The notes: a model not told the origin generated them from the sequence alone. A DNA stretch of 64,000 bases from CAVYXK01 sp963708245 (GCA_963708245.1 OY970201.1:248001-312000), one strand, 5' to 3'. Shown: positions 10,201 to 18,559, counted from the first letter of the stretch. Translations and numbers: made by a program.

Positions 10201-10502
10201 TTGCGGAAGCCGTCACGGGCATCGTCGAGCATCTGCTTGCGGCGCGCTTTCAGCGCCGGTGTCCCGAAATCCTCGGCGACGTACACGGCCTGCTTGAATC
10301 CGACGATGACGCTCGCGATATTCGCGTACCGGAAGCGAAGATCCTTGAAATCGACGTAGATGTTGCAGGTCTTCGCGACGTCGTCGAAGGTTGCGAGGGC
10401 GGTATCGGCGCGTAGCTGAAGCAGCTCGGCCTGCAACTGGTCTGACAGATGCTTGAGGTCGAGACGGTTTCCAAACGGTACGATATACAAGGGGTTGGGC
10501 AT
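7272..10502 (-). CDS. Multidomain effector/toxin-like protein: ChaN/Tiki-like region, ankyrin repeats, HELTH metallopeptidase motif
   Basis: 1076 aa with no signal peptide or membrane segment. Residues about 160-310 carry LLFIEEIP (164-171), KVFGIDGG (231-238), ERRDARMNKLA (253-263) and VSVGAAHMNSHEGG (281-294). This pattern resembles the ChaN/Tiki-like domain seen in large secreted toxins. Residues about 462-555 hold two to three ankyrin repeats (RRLLTKGADPNLQ, TAMHHAALNDNTQALDAL). A zincin motif HELTH is at 687-691, with a possible third ligand near Glu763 (MQEFIVN). The last 250 residues are charged and helical with no recognised domain. The ATG has a GAGGA 6-7 nt upstream and follows a 159-aa gene by 27 bp, so the two form an operon. 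An effector or intracellular toxin role is inference. Confidence 0.7.
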   Translation of the reverse strand: MPNPLYIVPFGNRLDLKHLSDQLQAELLQLRADTALATFDDVAKTCNIYVDFKDLRFRYANIASVIVGFKQAVYVAEDFGTPALKARRKQMLDDARDGFRNTVYAPIDPATTTAVTPDMDQAAGLTALMANPGAGFCLGTAHDDLQSKAMLCDGLDSGTLANSLLFIEEIPTALQTVLKAWLEDGNNASPMPDALAKHIKPLDEQMARTANGPVARNFSALLQKAKEQNAKVFGIDGGDADAGVDISHAGFKERRDARMNKLAAGVIRKARDDNPGAKFVVSVGAAHMNSHEGGIPGIAQLFNIPGIIVDPANGKLVPQPDDPAKRTMPSREEQEFIDRYSDSLEAEIANVRPRLGDAGQLLQGEIYDNARTLAAKLRADGALPDIDHVDTALASREVRQRWTAYAKVIKAAPDTIEEAEVDKMVTDATGTGSPALCTMALRHVAGRSRGDLVDRLVPPGNVNACDENGDPPIITAVKRRCDRDDPRASLQGSMVRRLLTKGADPNLQGQGNRTAMHHAALNDNTQALDALHKAGGRTDIQDSRNWSAYDVAVGSTKVAAEQWFYDHGTANPPGVTGTSPTLSSVDALMQAVKCENPGDMAKVQAALTELYGNRDLRPVLDLVALNSLSPRDPSNGGGLRMYVANATEVSGLYNDPEKRMNAGYDDVAHVALFASQSSGDFAGEMIHELTHAAARIAYANGAQPFKPGLGNDYRQAVVNDVRRTTLPLSDDTNEEEIKRQISGRMGGYVLRYPKEAETKLMQEFIVNAPQLMAQLGSAEATKLVPGLAQYFRGPFADACQEAARADRFETARGKIDNSALIATAVPRQAAASPARVAAKPNTPDRVLGMMRDNYRAMYGDPTKGSALTPYEPARFQLSWGDEQAFQPRMQRVEKLLRKLLAEQGLPPELSVDGLRDLVTKMGAQIRGVASVKDIDELALDLATTWVRKAKEEYGSRPAKDGKLPDERALAEAIVIRAEDKVWNEGAMPDAQPGAVHVDPDKHNRMVSQLAEALGRLPGDQKADPGALVERLATALAGDKSKGFYRKPDKKTGGRAEHVSISEKDAKRVWLETLKAA

Positions 10503-10529
10503 TTCTGTCCTCGCTTGCGGTTGGAAGCC

Positions 10530-11009
10530 TCAGCGCCCACCCGCTTCGGCAACCGCCTGTAGGATGTCCGATAAGGGAGTGAGCAATCGACCGGAGATGA
10601 TAACGGGTGCGAACGGGTTCGTCTCGATGTGGTCGATCAGCGTGTCGTTCAGCACGTGATTGAAGTAACGCTGCGCGACCATCCGCGTGGCACCCAGCGC
10701 GATGCCACGCGCGGCGGCAGTCTTAGCCTTCGTTATCTGATCCAGCCGATCTTCCAGCCCTTCCGCGAAGCCGGCCAGCACCTCGTCGAGCCGTGCCAGG
10801 TTGGCGCTCAGCGGATCGTCGGCAAAGTCGGCGAGCGCCGCGTTTCGCAGCCGGTCGAGCTCGGCGGCCACCGCCTTTTGGGCATCGAGCCAAGCAAGGC
10901 GCAATTTCCCGAACGGGCCGGGGTCGGCCAAATCCGCGTGCGCGCCCGCGGATGAAGCGATATCGAATCCAAGGACCCTCCGGACCCAATCGGCTTGGCT
11001 ATCGCTCAT
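10530..11009 (-). CDS. Conserved-looking hypothetical protein (159 aa), upstream partner of the 1076-aa protein
   Basis: Family not recognised. It begins MSDSQADWVRRVLGFDI, followed by a mostly alpha-helical, Ala/Leu/Asp-rich protein. Residues about 35-100 could form a long amphipathic or coiled helix pair (FGKLRLAWLDAQKAVAAEL...). The C-terminal part reads ATRMVAQRYFNHVLNDTLIDHI. There is no signal peptide, membrane segment or cysteine. It lies 72 bp after cca and 27 bp before the large effector-like gene, in the same orientation. Chaperone, adaptor or antitoxin for that product are all possible from position, but nothing in the sequence decides between them. Confidence 0.7.
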   Translation of the reverse strand: MSDSQADWVRRVLGFDIASSAGAHADLADPGPFGKLRLAWLDAQKAVAAELDRLRNAALADFADDPLSANLARLDEVLAGFAEGLEDRLDQITKAKTAAARGIALGATRMVAQRYFNHVLNDTLIDHIETNPFAPVIISGRLLTPLSDILQAVAEAGGR

Positions 11010-11081
11010 GTTTCCGGCGCGCCTTCGCTGCTACGGCCACGCGTCCGATACCATACTCCTCAACCAGGCCGCGGTGCCAGA

Positions 11082-12278
11082 TCAGGTTGTGCCCCCAACC
11101 CGCGCCTCCAGCTTCCTCCGACAGGCGGTAGCATCGGGCGTGCAGCCCTGGTCCATCCACCAAGCCCGCACCTCGCGCAGCAATTCCCCCACGCGCGGCC
11201 CCGGTGTCAGCCCGAGCGCCAGCACGTCGCGACCCTCCAGCGGGAACACCGGCGGCGGCATCGCCGCGATGCGCGCGCGCAGCTCCGTCCAGCCCGGTGC
11301 GTCGCCACCGGCCAGCCAGGCGCGGTCGATCAGCACCCCCGGTTCGGTGTCCGCCAGCCTCCGCCGCAGCGTCGCGTCATCGTCCGTCGGCTTTGGCGGC
11401 GGGCCCGCGCGCAGTGCCACGAGCCGCGCCCGCTCATCGTTCGCCAGCTTCAACCGATCCGCCAGCGCATCGGCGTCGCCGCTGAACAGGGCGGCCATCC
11501 GCAGCAGCGGATCCACAGGCGCCCGGGCCGCCACAAGCGCGGCGAGCGGTGCCGGGTCGGCGCCCTCGGGCAGCACCTCTGCCAGCACGCCTAGCTCGGC
11601 CATCAGCGTCACCGCCGCGACCGGATCGGGTGCCGCGAGTATGCGCTTGAGCTCGCTCCATACCCGCTCGGCCGACAGTCCGGCCAGTCCGGCCAGTCCG
11701 CCGCGTATGGCGGCTAACGCGTCGGGGTCGGGGACCCCGCGCCCGTAGCGGGCGAAGAAGCGGAAGAAGCGTAAAATTCGCAAATAGTCCTCGGCGATCC
11801 GCTGCGCCGCATCGCCCACGAAGCGGACGCGCCCGGCGCGCAGGTCCTCGATGCCGCCGAAATAATCGAACACCGCCCCATCGCGCCGCATCGACAGCGC
11901 GTTGATGGTGAAGTCGCGCCGCGCCGCATCCTCCCGCCAGTCGTCGGTGAACTCGACGCGCGCGTGCCGCCCATCAGTTTCCACGTCGCGCCGCAGGGTG
12001 GTGATCTCGATGCCCTTGCCATCGACGACGGCGGTCACCGTACCGTGGTCTAGCCCGGTCGGCACCACGCGAATACCTGCCGCGGCCAACGTCTGCATCA
12101 CCGCCTCGGGTAGGCGCGGCGTCGCCAGGTCGATGTCGCAGACCGCCCGGCCCGTCAGCGCATCGCGCACCGCACCTCCGACCACGCGTGCCTCGGGCAG
12201 CGCCGCCAGCACGGCGGTGGGTGCCGGCTCGGACAGGAAGGCCGGCGGCGTGATCCGCAGGGCCGGCGCCGTGCTCAC
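11082..12278 (-). CDS. cca: CCA-adding enzyme / tRNA nucleotidyltransferase family protein
   Basis: 398 aa from a GTG at 12278 that overlaps the stop of the preceding small membrane-protein gene (GTGA). Class II nucleotidyltransferase head: VVGGAVRDALTG at residues 32-43, then the metal-binding pair in CDIDLATP (Asp48, Asp50). Next come ITTLRRDVETDGRHARVEF, RRDFTINALSM and YLRILRFFRFFARYG, the standard motifs of the poly(A) polymerase/CCA family. It would build or repair the tRNA 3' CCA end in the cytosol. Part of a tight minus-strand block DUF1285-NUDIX-DUF6111-cca. Confidence 0.9.
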   Translation of the reverse strand: MSTAPALRITPPAFLSEPAPTAVLAALPEARVVGGAVRDALTGRAVCDIDLATPRLPEAVMQTLAAAGIRVVPTGLDHGTVTAVVDGKGIEITTLRRDVETDGRHARVEFTDDWREDAARRDFTINALSMRRDGAVFDYFGGIEDLRAGRVRFVGDAAQRIAEDYLRILRFFRFFARYGRGVPDPDALAAIRGGLAGLAGLSAERVWSELKRILAAPDPVAAVTLMAELGVLAEVLPEGADPAPLAALVAARAPVDPLLRMAALFSGDADALADRLKLANDERARLVALRAGPPPKPTDDDATLRRRLADTEPGVLIDRAWLAGGDAPGWTELRARIAAMPPPVFPLEGRDVLALGLTPGPRVGELLREVRAWWMDQGCTPDATACRRKLEARVGGTT

Positions 12279-12535
12279 TCCCCGCCGCCCGCGCTGGCCC
12301 CGGCATGGCCGGGCACGATACGGCCATTCTCCAGCCGTGCCGGCACATAGGCGGCCCCAGGCGGCAAGGCGCGCTCCTCGCCGAACCAGATCAGCGCGCC
12401 CAGCATCACCAGGAGTGCCCCGGCCGCCACGACCACCGCCGCTGCCGAAGGGAAGCCGTACACGGCGGCAAGGCGCCAGACCCCGAACAACAGGAACGGC
12501 GCGGCGAATAGCGCGATCTCGGAAAGCCGCAACAT
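12275..12535 (-). CDS. Small membrane protein (DUF6111-like)
   Basis: 86 aa from the ATG at 12535, which starts MLRLSEIALFAAPFLLFGVWRL. Two hydrophobic helices (residues about 6-22 and 26-48) precede a short soluble tail containing PPGAAYVPARLENGRIVPGH. That tail matches the small DUF6111 family found next to NUDIX and cca genes in alphaproteobacteria. The start lies 5 bp after the NUDIX stop and the stop overlaps the cca GTG, so it is translationally coupled. Longer frames starting upstream would run into the NUDIX gene and are unlikely. Function unknown. Confidence 0.75.
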   Translation of the reverse strand: MLRLSEIALFAAPFLLFGVWRLAAVYGFPSAAAVVVAAGALLVMLGALIWFGEERALPPGAAYVPARLENGRIVPGHAGASAGGGE

Positions 12536-12540
12536 CCGCG

Positions 12541-13155
12541 TCACGCCTCGGCGCGTAGCCGCTCGGCCAGATGCACCAGGATCGCCGCCGTTGCGCCCCA
12601 GATGTCGTGCTGCGGATGCGGCCAGACCCACACATCGCGGATCAGCCCGCCCCGCTCCTGACGTTCACGGCGGGGTGCGGTGGGGTTGAGCAGGACATCC
12701 ACCGGCAGCTCGAACACCGCATCGACCTCGCCAGGCGTGGGATCGTAACGAAGTCCTGGCGGAACCAGCCCGAGCACCGGTGTGATGCGGAACCCGGTCC
12801 CGGTCAGGAAATCGCCTAACCGACCGACCACTTCCACGGAACGCGGGCTGAGTGCGATCTCCTCCTCGGCTTCGCGTAGGGCGGCGGCTTCGGCATCGGC
12901 GTCCGTCTCGTCGATGCGGCCGCCGGGAAAGCTCACTTGCCCGGCATGCCGCTTCAAATGCTCGTTCCGTTTGGTCAGCAGCACGCCGGGCGACTCGCCC
13001 AGCACGAAGGGCACCAGGACGGCAGCCGGGACCGGCGGGCGACCTTGGGCGTCCAGGAGCTCGACTCCACGCAGTAACGTCCCGGGCGCTTCGGCGCGGA
13101 CAACCCGCCGCAGCCGTCGGCGCAACTCGGCGACGTCCAATCCGGCTTGCTGCAC
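12541..13155 (-). CDS. NUDIX hydrolase, CoA pyrophosphatase type
   Basis: 204 aa. The Nudix box runs from about residue 78 to 100 (GGRIDETDADAEAAALREAEEEI), with the metal-binding REAEEE core. Just upstream is LLTKRNEHLKRHAGQVSFP, the UPF0035-type extension that marks CoA/acyl-CoA pyrophosphatases. It would hydrolyse CoA derivatives to 3',5'-ADP and 4'-phosphopantetheine in the cytosol. It lies 12 bp after DUF1285 and 5 bp before DUF6111, so one transcript is likely. CoA specificity is inferred from the motif. Confidence 0.85.
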   Translation of the reverse strand: MQQAGLDVAELRRRLRRVVRAEAPGTLLRGVELLDAQGRPPVPAAVLVPFVLGESPGVLLTKRNEHLKRHAGQVSFPGGRIDETDADAEAAALREAEEEIALSPRSVEVVGRLGDFLTGTGFRITPVLGLVPPGLRYDPTPGEVDAVFELPVDVLLNPTAPRRERQERGGLIRDVWVWPHPQHDIWGATAAILVHLAERLRAEA

Positions 13156-13167
13156 CAGGTTTGTCGC

Positions 13168-13743
13168 TCAGCCTTCGCCGGACGGCATCTCGCCCAGCGG
13201 GAAGAACAGGCCACTCGACCACACACCGAGCATGCGCCGGCAGCCGACCCATTCGGGAACGCCGAGCGCCGCCAGCTCGTAGTAGACGGCGCGGCTGATC
13301 CTCGCCTCTATTCCAAAAGCGCCCTCCCCGGGGCGGATCCAAAGATACGGCGTGGGCTCGCAGGTCAGGATGTCATGCGCGATGCGGATCGGGTGTTCCG
13401 GACCAGCAGTGACCACCTGATCGACATTGGTGCGGAAGGACAGCACCTGGCGTCGCCCGTCGCCCGTCCAGTCCAGCTCGACGGCCGTGAAAGGAGCGTC
13501 CTCGACCTCGATCTGGCCACGCTCGGCGGGGGTTTCCAACCAGAATGACCCATCCGCCTCGCGCTTGAGCACGCTCGCGAACAGGCAGACAAGCTCCTTC
13601 CGGCCGATCGGGGTGCCGCGATAGAGCCATGTTCCGTCACGCTTGATCAAAAACGGCAGATCGCCGCATTCAACAGGGACCCGACGCGCCCGTGGCGCGA
13701 TCGGGTTGGTCCTCGCGGCCTGTTGCGCCGATCCCGCTCTCAT
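13168..13743 (-). CDS. DUF1285 family protein
   Basis: About 191 aa from the ATG at 13743 (a GTG at 13767 is the alternative). DUF1285 hallmarks are DLPFLIKRDGTWLYRGTPI near the N-terminus, VCLFASVLKREADGSFWLETP, and VPEWVGCRRMLGVWSSGLFF at the C-terminus. No signal peptide or membrane segment. First gene of the minus-strand block leading to cca and divergent from moxR across about 200 bp, which must hold the promoters of both units. Biochemical role unknown. Confidence 0.85.
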   Translation of the reverse strand: MRAGSAQQAARTNPIAPRARRVPVECGDLPFLIKRDGTWLYRGTPIGRKELVCLFASVLKREADGSFWLETPAERGQIEVEDAPFTAVELDWTGDGRRQVLSFRTNVDQVVTAGPEHPIRIAHDILTCEPTPYLWIRPGEGAFGIEARISRAVYYELAALGVPEWVGCRRMLGVWSSGLFFPLGEMPSGEG

Positions 13744-13947
13744 CACTCCAACACCGGGGTGGCGCACCGCAAGCCCGGCGGACGCAATAGCGGCGGCGTC
13801 ATCCTCGTCTCCTCAATCCGGGCTGGCCGATGTTTCACGATTTTCTACCCGGCATTCGCCCACTAGTCGCGATATAGGGAGCCTCCCCCTCTCGCGGAAA
13901 GTGCCAATATGCGCGGGAGGACTCGAAACTCATCGGCGGAGACTTGG

Positions 13948-14979
13948 ATGTCTGCAAGCACGGCGGGTGTGGCACAAGCGGGTGGGAACGACGCAGCAAT
14001 CGCTGCGCATCCGGTGCTGCACGAGGTGGAGGCACTCGGTGCGCGCATTGCCGCCGTCCGCAGCGCCATCGGACGCGTCATCTTCGGCCAGCCCGTGGTC
14101 ATCGATGAAACGCTGATCACCCTGCTCTGCGGTGGCCATGTCCTGCTGATCGGCTTGCCCGGCCTAGGCAAGAGCCGCCTCGTCGAAACGCTAGGCATCG
14201 TGCTCGGTCTGGCGACCAAACGCGTTCAGTTCACCCCGGACCTGATGCCGGCTGATATCGTTGGCAGCGAGGTGCTGGAGGAGGAGGGCGGCCGCCGCAG
14301 CTTCCGTTTCGTGCACGGTCCGGTGTTCTGCCAGCTTCTGATGGCCGACGAGATCAACCGGGCGAGCCCGCGCACCCAATCGGCACTGTTGCAGGCGATG
14401 CAGGAGCGGCGGGTGGCCGCCGGCGGGCACGAGCATACGTTGCCTCGGCCGTTCCACGTGCTAGCGACGCAGAATCCCATCGAACAGGAGGGCACCTATC
14501 CGCTGCCGGAGGCGCAGCTCGACCAATTCCTGCTGCAGGTCGATGTGGGCTACCCAGACCTGGAAGCCGAGCGCACGATGCTGCTGGCAACCACTGGTGC
14601 GACTGACGAGCGTCCGGTCCAGACGATGACAGCCGAAGACCTGATCGGCGCCCAGGCGCTCATCCGCCGCGTTCCGGTCGGCGAAACAGTGGTGAACGCG
14701 ATCCTGGCGCTGGTGCGCGGCGGCCGGCCGGATACCGCCCAGGACGAGGCGGTGAAGAAGCACGTCGCCTGGGGCCCAGGCCCGCGCGCATCACAGGCCT
14801 TCATGCTGGCGTGCCGGGCCCGCGCCCTGCTGGAAGGCCGGTTGGCGCCCAGCATCGATGATGTTGCCGCGCTGGCCCGCCCAGTGCTGCGCCACCGGAT
14901 GGCTCTGACCTTCGCCGCCCGCGCCGACGGAGTAACCTTGGAGCAGGTGATCGACCGGCTGGTGGAGCGCCTTGGCTGA
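13948..14979 (+). CDS. MoxR-family AAA+ ATPase
   Basis: 343 aa from the ATG at 13948, preceded by GGAG. Walker A is GLPGLGKS at residues 69-76; Walker B is LLMADEINRA; sensor and arginine-finger segments follow (TQNPIEQEGTYPLPEAQLDQF). MoxR proteins act as chaperone-like ATPases that assemble or activate partners carrying VWA-type domains. It overlaps the downstream DUF58 gene by 8 bp and heads the operon MoxR-DUF58-DUF4159-amidotransferase-like. Confidence 0.92.
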   Translation: MSASTAGVAQAGGNDAAIAAHPVLHEVEALGARIAAVRSAIGRVIFGQPVVIDETLITLLCGGHVLLIGLPGLGKSRLVETLGIVLGLATKRVQFTPDLMPADIVGSEVLEEEGGRRSFRFVHGPVFCQLLMADEINRASPRTQSALLQAMQERRVAAGGHEHTLPRPFHVLATQNPIEQEGTYPLPEAQLDQFLLQVDVGYPDLEAERTMLLATTGATDERPVQTMTAEDLIGAQALIRRVPVGETVVNAILALVRGGRPDTAQDEAVKKHVAWGPGPRASQAFMLACRARALLEGRLAPSIDDVAALARPVLRHRMALTFAARADGVTLEQVIDRLVERLG

Positions 14980-15862
14980 CGCTGCGGTCCGTGCCGGCGC
15001 CCGCCGCGCCGAGGCGCTGGCGGCTCGCCTGCCGCCGCTGCTGGTCGCTGCCGAGCGGGTGGCCGCCACCGTGGCTCAGGGCGTGCATGGACGCCGCCGT
15101 GTGGGATCCGGCGACAGCTTCTGGCAATTCCGCCCGTTCGTGACTGGCGACATGATCGCCCGGATCGATTGGCGTCAGTCGGCGAAATCGGGCAGACCCG
15201 AGCCGCACGGCTGGTTCGTCCGCGAGACTGAATGGGAAGCAGCGCAAACCGTCTGCCTCTGGCATGACACCTCGGCCAGCATGCGATGGCGCTCCGACCT
15301 TGCACCGGTCGAGAAGCAGGAGCGTGCGGCACTCTTGCTGCTCGCGCTCGCCGCGCTGTTGTTGCGCGGGGGTGAGCGGGTCGCGCTGCTGCAGGAGAAC
15401 GCACGGCCGCTAGCCGGCCGGGCTGGGCTCGAGCGACTGGCCGAGGCCCTGTCGGGCACTGCACCGAACGAAGCCGGACTGCCCGCCAACCTGGCGGTGC
15501 CGCGACACGCGAGGGTGGTGCTGTTCGGCGACTTCCTGTCGCCGTTGCCTGAAATCCAGGCAGTTGTCGCGCGCCTAGCCGGGATCCCGGTGACCGGTAC
15601 CCTGCTTCAAGTGCTCGATCCGGCCGAGGCGCTGCTGCCCTATAGCGGCCGTATCCGCTTCCGCGGCCTGGAACGCGACGGCGAGACGCTGATCCCGCGC
15701 GTCGAAGGCGTGCGTGAGGCATATGCCGAACGCCTGCAAGCGCAACAGGACGGACTCCGCGCGCTATGCCAAGCGGCAGGATTCGGCTTCGGCATCCATC
15801 GCACCGACCATCCGCCGGAAGCTGCGTTGCTCGGGCTCTACATCGCGATGACCGCACGATGA
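14972..15862 (+). CDS. DUF58 domain-containing protein
   Basis: 296 aa from a TTG at 14972 lying inside the moxR stop region, with GGAG upstream. The DUF58 signature is GDSFWQFRPFVTGDMIARIDWRQSAK (residues about 48-73), then VCLWHDTSASM, which is VWA-like with a degenerate metal site. DUF58 proteins are the usual partners of MoxR ATPases. Its stop overlaps the next start (ATGA at 15859), indicating translational coupling. Cytosolic or membrane-associated; exact role unknown. Confidence 0.88.
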   Translation: MADAAVRAGARRAEALAARLPPLLVAAERVAATVAQGVHGRRRVGSGDSFWQFRPFVTGDMIARIDWRQSAKSGRPEPHGWFVRETEWEAAQTVCLWHDTSASMRWRSDLAPVEKQERAALLLLALAALLLRGGERVALLQENARPLAGRAGLERLAEALSGTAPNEAGLPANLAVPRHARVVLFGDFLSPLPEIQAVVARLAGIPVTGTLLQVLDPAEALLPYSGRIRFRGLERDGETLIPRVEGVREAYAERLQAQQDGLRALCQAAGFGFGIHRTDHPPEAALLGLYIAMTAR

Positions 15863-18558
15863 TCTTCACTGCTCCTTGGGTGCTTCTGGCGCTCGCCGCC
15901 TTGCCACTGCTGTGGTGGTTACTCCGCGTCACGCCGCCCGCGCCGCGGCGCGAGAGCTTCCCGGCGATCCGGCTGCTGTTGGGCTTGAAAGCACGGGAAG
16001 AAACCCCTGCACGCACCCCCTGGTGGCTGCTGCTGCTCCGCTGTATCGCCGCCGCCCTGGTCATCATCGGTTTGGCCGGCCCTGTGCTGGACCCGGGCTC
16101 CGCATTGCCCGGGCGTGGCCCGGTCCTGCTGGTTATGGACAACGGTTGGGCTTCGGCCGCTGACTGGCCGCGCCGCGTTCAGGCCGCGAACCTTACGCTC
16201 GATCGCGCAGCACGCGCCGGGCGGCAAGTCGCGTTGCTGGCGACGGCCGCCGATGACGGCGGCGTCGTCCCCACCATCACCCCGCTGATGCCGGTATCCG
16301 ATCTGCGGGCCCGGCTCGCCGCCCTGCATCCCGAGCCCTGGCCGGTCGATCGCGCCGCCGCGGTCACGGCCCTGGCTGGCTGGAACCGGCATGATAGCTC
16401 CGTCGTCTATCTGCCTGATGGGCTCACCGATGGCGACGCCTTCCCGCGCTTCTCGCAGGCGCTTCCGCGTGCGGGGCGGGTGACCGAGCTCTGCTGTGAC
16501 ACCGCCCCATCCCGCCTCCTGCTGCCGCCGCAAAGCACGGCGGACAGTCTGATTGCCCGCGTTGCGCAGGCGCCGCAACCAGCAGCGGCAACAGCCAAAG
16601 TCGAGGCCCAGACCGGCGACGGCCGCACCCTGGCCGAGACGTCAGTCGAGCTGCCCGCCGGCGCGAGCACCGGAACTTCTGCCATCGTGCTGCCGCCGGA
16701 GCTGCGTAACCGGCTAACACGTCTGGTACTGGCCGGCGTTCCCTCAGCCGGGTCGGTGGTTCTGCTCGACGAATTCTGGCGCCGCCGTCCGATCGGTCTC
16801 ATGGCCGCCAATCCAGAAGCCGCCGATATGCCGTTCGTCGGGCCGCTCTACTATCTCCGGCGCGCCCTGACTCCCTATACCGAGGTGCGGGAGGGCACTA
16901 TTGCCCAGCTTCTTTCCCGCGATATCTCGGTGATCGTCCTCGCCGACGATCCGTTACCCGACGGGCCGGAACGCGACGCTCTGACCAAGTGGGTCGAGAA
17001 AGGCGGATTGCTGGTACGGTTCGCCGGCCCCCAAACGGCAGCGGAACCGCTCGGCGAGACCGACCCGCTCCTGCCGGTCAAACTGCTCGGCGGCGACCGC
17101 CAGCTCGGCGGAGCTCTGTCCTGGAGCGAGCCCGCCGGGCTAGCAGCTTTCTCACCTGCCTCGCCATTCGCCGGCCTTGCTATCCCGCATGACGTCACTG
17201 TGTCCCGTCAGGTGCTGGCTGAGCCGTCGGCGACACTCGCCTCCCACACTTGGGCCGCGCTCGCCGACGGTACACCGCTGGTCACCGAAGCGGCGCATGG
17301 CCAGGGCCGGATCGTCCTGTTCCACATCACGGCGACTGACGACTGGTCCAACCTGCCGCTATCGGGACTGTTCGTCGATATGCTGCGACGGCTGGTGGCG
17401 CTGTCCGCAGGCGTGCAGACGGTGCCCGGGCGCACCATCCTTGCGCCAGCAGAGACCTTGGACGGCTACGGGGTGCTGTCGCCCCCGTCACAGGCTGCGA
17501 CCGGACTGGCAGCCGACAAGTTCGCCGACACGCCAGTCTCGCCGCAGCACCCGCCCGGGCTCTACGGCCCCGAGAACGGACGCCAGGCGTTGAACCTTTC
17601 GACCAAACTGGCGCCGCTGCAAGCGGCCCCAATGATCGCCAGCGCGCGGATCGAATCGCTTACCTCGGCGGTCCCGGAACGGGCGCTGGGCCCCGCGCTG
17701 CTCACCATCGCGGTTGTGCTGATTGCTTTTGATCTGTTCATTTCGCTCCTGATGCGCGGTCTGTTGCGCCCGGTACTGGTGCGGCGCGTTGCTGCTGTCG
17801 CGCTGACGGCCGGACTGCTCGTAGCGGCACCGGCCCGGGCTGACCTGAATCACGTGAACAATCCGGCGCTCGGGACCAGGCTTGGTTATATCGTGACCGG
17901 GGAAGACGATATCGATACTGTATCAAAACAAGGCCTCGAAGGCCTTTCGGAATACGTCAACGCGCGCACCGCTGCTGTCTTGGACGAACCCGACCCGGTT
18001 GTGCCGGGGAAAACGGACCTCAGCTTCTATCCGCTGCTGTATTGGCCCATTGCCGCCGATGCCCAGCCGCTGTCCGCGACGGCCGCGGCGGCATTGAACG
18101 ACTACATGAACCGTGGCGGGATCCTACTGATCGACACGCGTGACTCGGGTTCGGGTGCCGGCTTCGCCCCGGGCACCGGAGAGGCTCTGCAACAGGTGGC
18201 CCGTGGCTTGGTGGTGCCGCCGCTGACACCGCTGACCATCGAGCACGTGCTGGCGCGCACCTTCTATCTTCTGCGAGATTACCCAGGCAGATACGATAGC
18301 GGAACTGTTTGGGTCCAGCAAGGTCAGGACCGCAGCAACGACGACGTGAGCCCGGTGATCATCGGTGGCAACGACTGGGCCGCGGCGTGGGCAATCGATG
18401 CCGACGGCCACAATCCCTATGCCGTGATCCCGGGTGGCGATCGGCAGCGCACGCTGGCCTACCGGTTCGGTGTGAACCTCGTGATGTACGCGTTGACCGG
18501 GAACTACAAAGGCGACCAGGTGCACGTGAAAGCAATTCTCGAGCGACTGGGCCAGTGA
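15859..18558 (+). CDS. DUF4159 protein with N-terminal BatA-type membrane domain
   Basis: 899 aa from the ATG overlapping the DUF58 stop. Residues 1-75 form the double-helix N-terminal domain of aerotolerance (BatA-like) proteins: MIFTAPWVLLALAALPLLWW, then PWWLLLLRCIAAALVIIGL. A long extracytoplasmic middle holds a VWA-like start (VLLVMDNGWASA) and an amidotransferase-like fold. A further helix follows at about residues 610-635 (TIAVVLIAFDLFISLLM). DUF4159 occupies about 690-899 (TDLSFYPLLYWPIAAD, NRGGILLIDTRDSG). Probably part of an inner-membrane complex driven by MoxR; the function of DUF4159 is not established. Confidence 0.85.
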   Translation: MIFTAPWVLLALAALPLLWWLLRVTPPAPRRESFPAIRLLLGLKAREETPARTPWWLLLLRCIAAALVIIGLAGPVLDPGSALPGRGPVLLVMDNGWASAADWPRRVQAANLTLDRAARAGRQVALLATAADDGGVVPTITPLMPVSDLRARLAALHPEPWPVDRAAAVTALAGWNRHDSSVVYLPDGLTDGDAFPRFSQALPRAGRVTELCCDTAPSRLLLPPQSTADSLIARVAQAPQPAAATAKVEAQTGDGRTLAETSVELPAGASTGTSAIVLPPELRNRLTRLVLAGVPSAGSVVLLDEFWRRRPIGLMAANPEAADMPFVGPLYYLRRALTPYTEVREGTIAQLLSRDISVIVLADDPLPDGPERDALTKWVEKGGLLVRFAGPQTAAEPLGETDPLLPVKLLGGDRQLGGALSWSEPAGLAAFSPASPFAGLAIPHDVTVSRQVLAEPSATLASHTWAALADGTPLVTEAAHGQGRIVLFHITATDDWSNLPLSGLFVDMLRRLVALSAGVQTVPGRTILAPAETLDGYGVLSPPSQAATGLAADKFADTPVSPQHPPGLYGPENGRQALNLSTKLAPLQAAPMIASARIESLTSAVPERALGPALLTIAVVLIAFDLFISLLMRGLLRPVLVRRVAAVALTAGLLVAAPARADLNHVNNPALGTRLGYIVTGEDDIDTVSKQGLEGLSEYVNARTAAVLDEPDPVVPGKTDLSFYPLLYWPIAADAQPLSATAAAALNDYMNRGGILLIDTRDSGSGAGFAPGTGEALQQVARGLVVPPLTPLTIEHVLARTFYLLRDYPGRYDSGTVWVQQGQDRSNDDVSPVIIGGNDWAAAWAIDADGHNPYAVIPGGDRQRTLAYRFGVNLVMYALTGNYKGDQVHVKAILERLGQ

Positions 18559-18559
18559 C

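Noticed and set aside
7497..10415. Long plus-strand frames opposite the 1076-aa protein
   Set aside because: They lack any motif, while the minus-strand frame has ankyrin and HELTH motifs and a ribosome site.
14550..16142. 530-codon minus-strand frame opposite moxR and DUF58
   Set aside because: Arg/Ala/Ser-rich shadow of conserved genes on the other strand.
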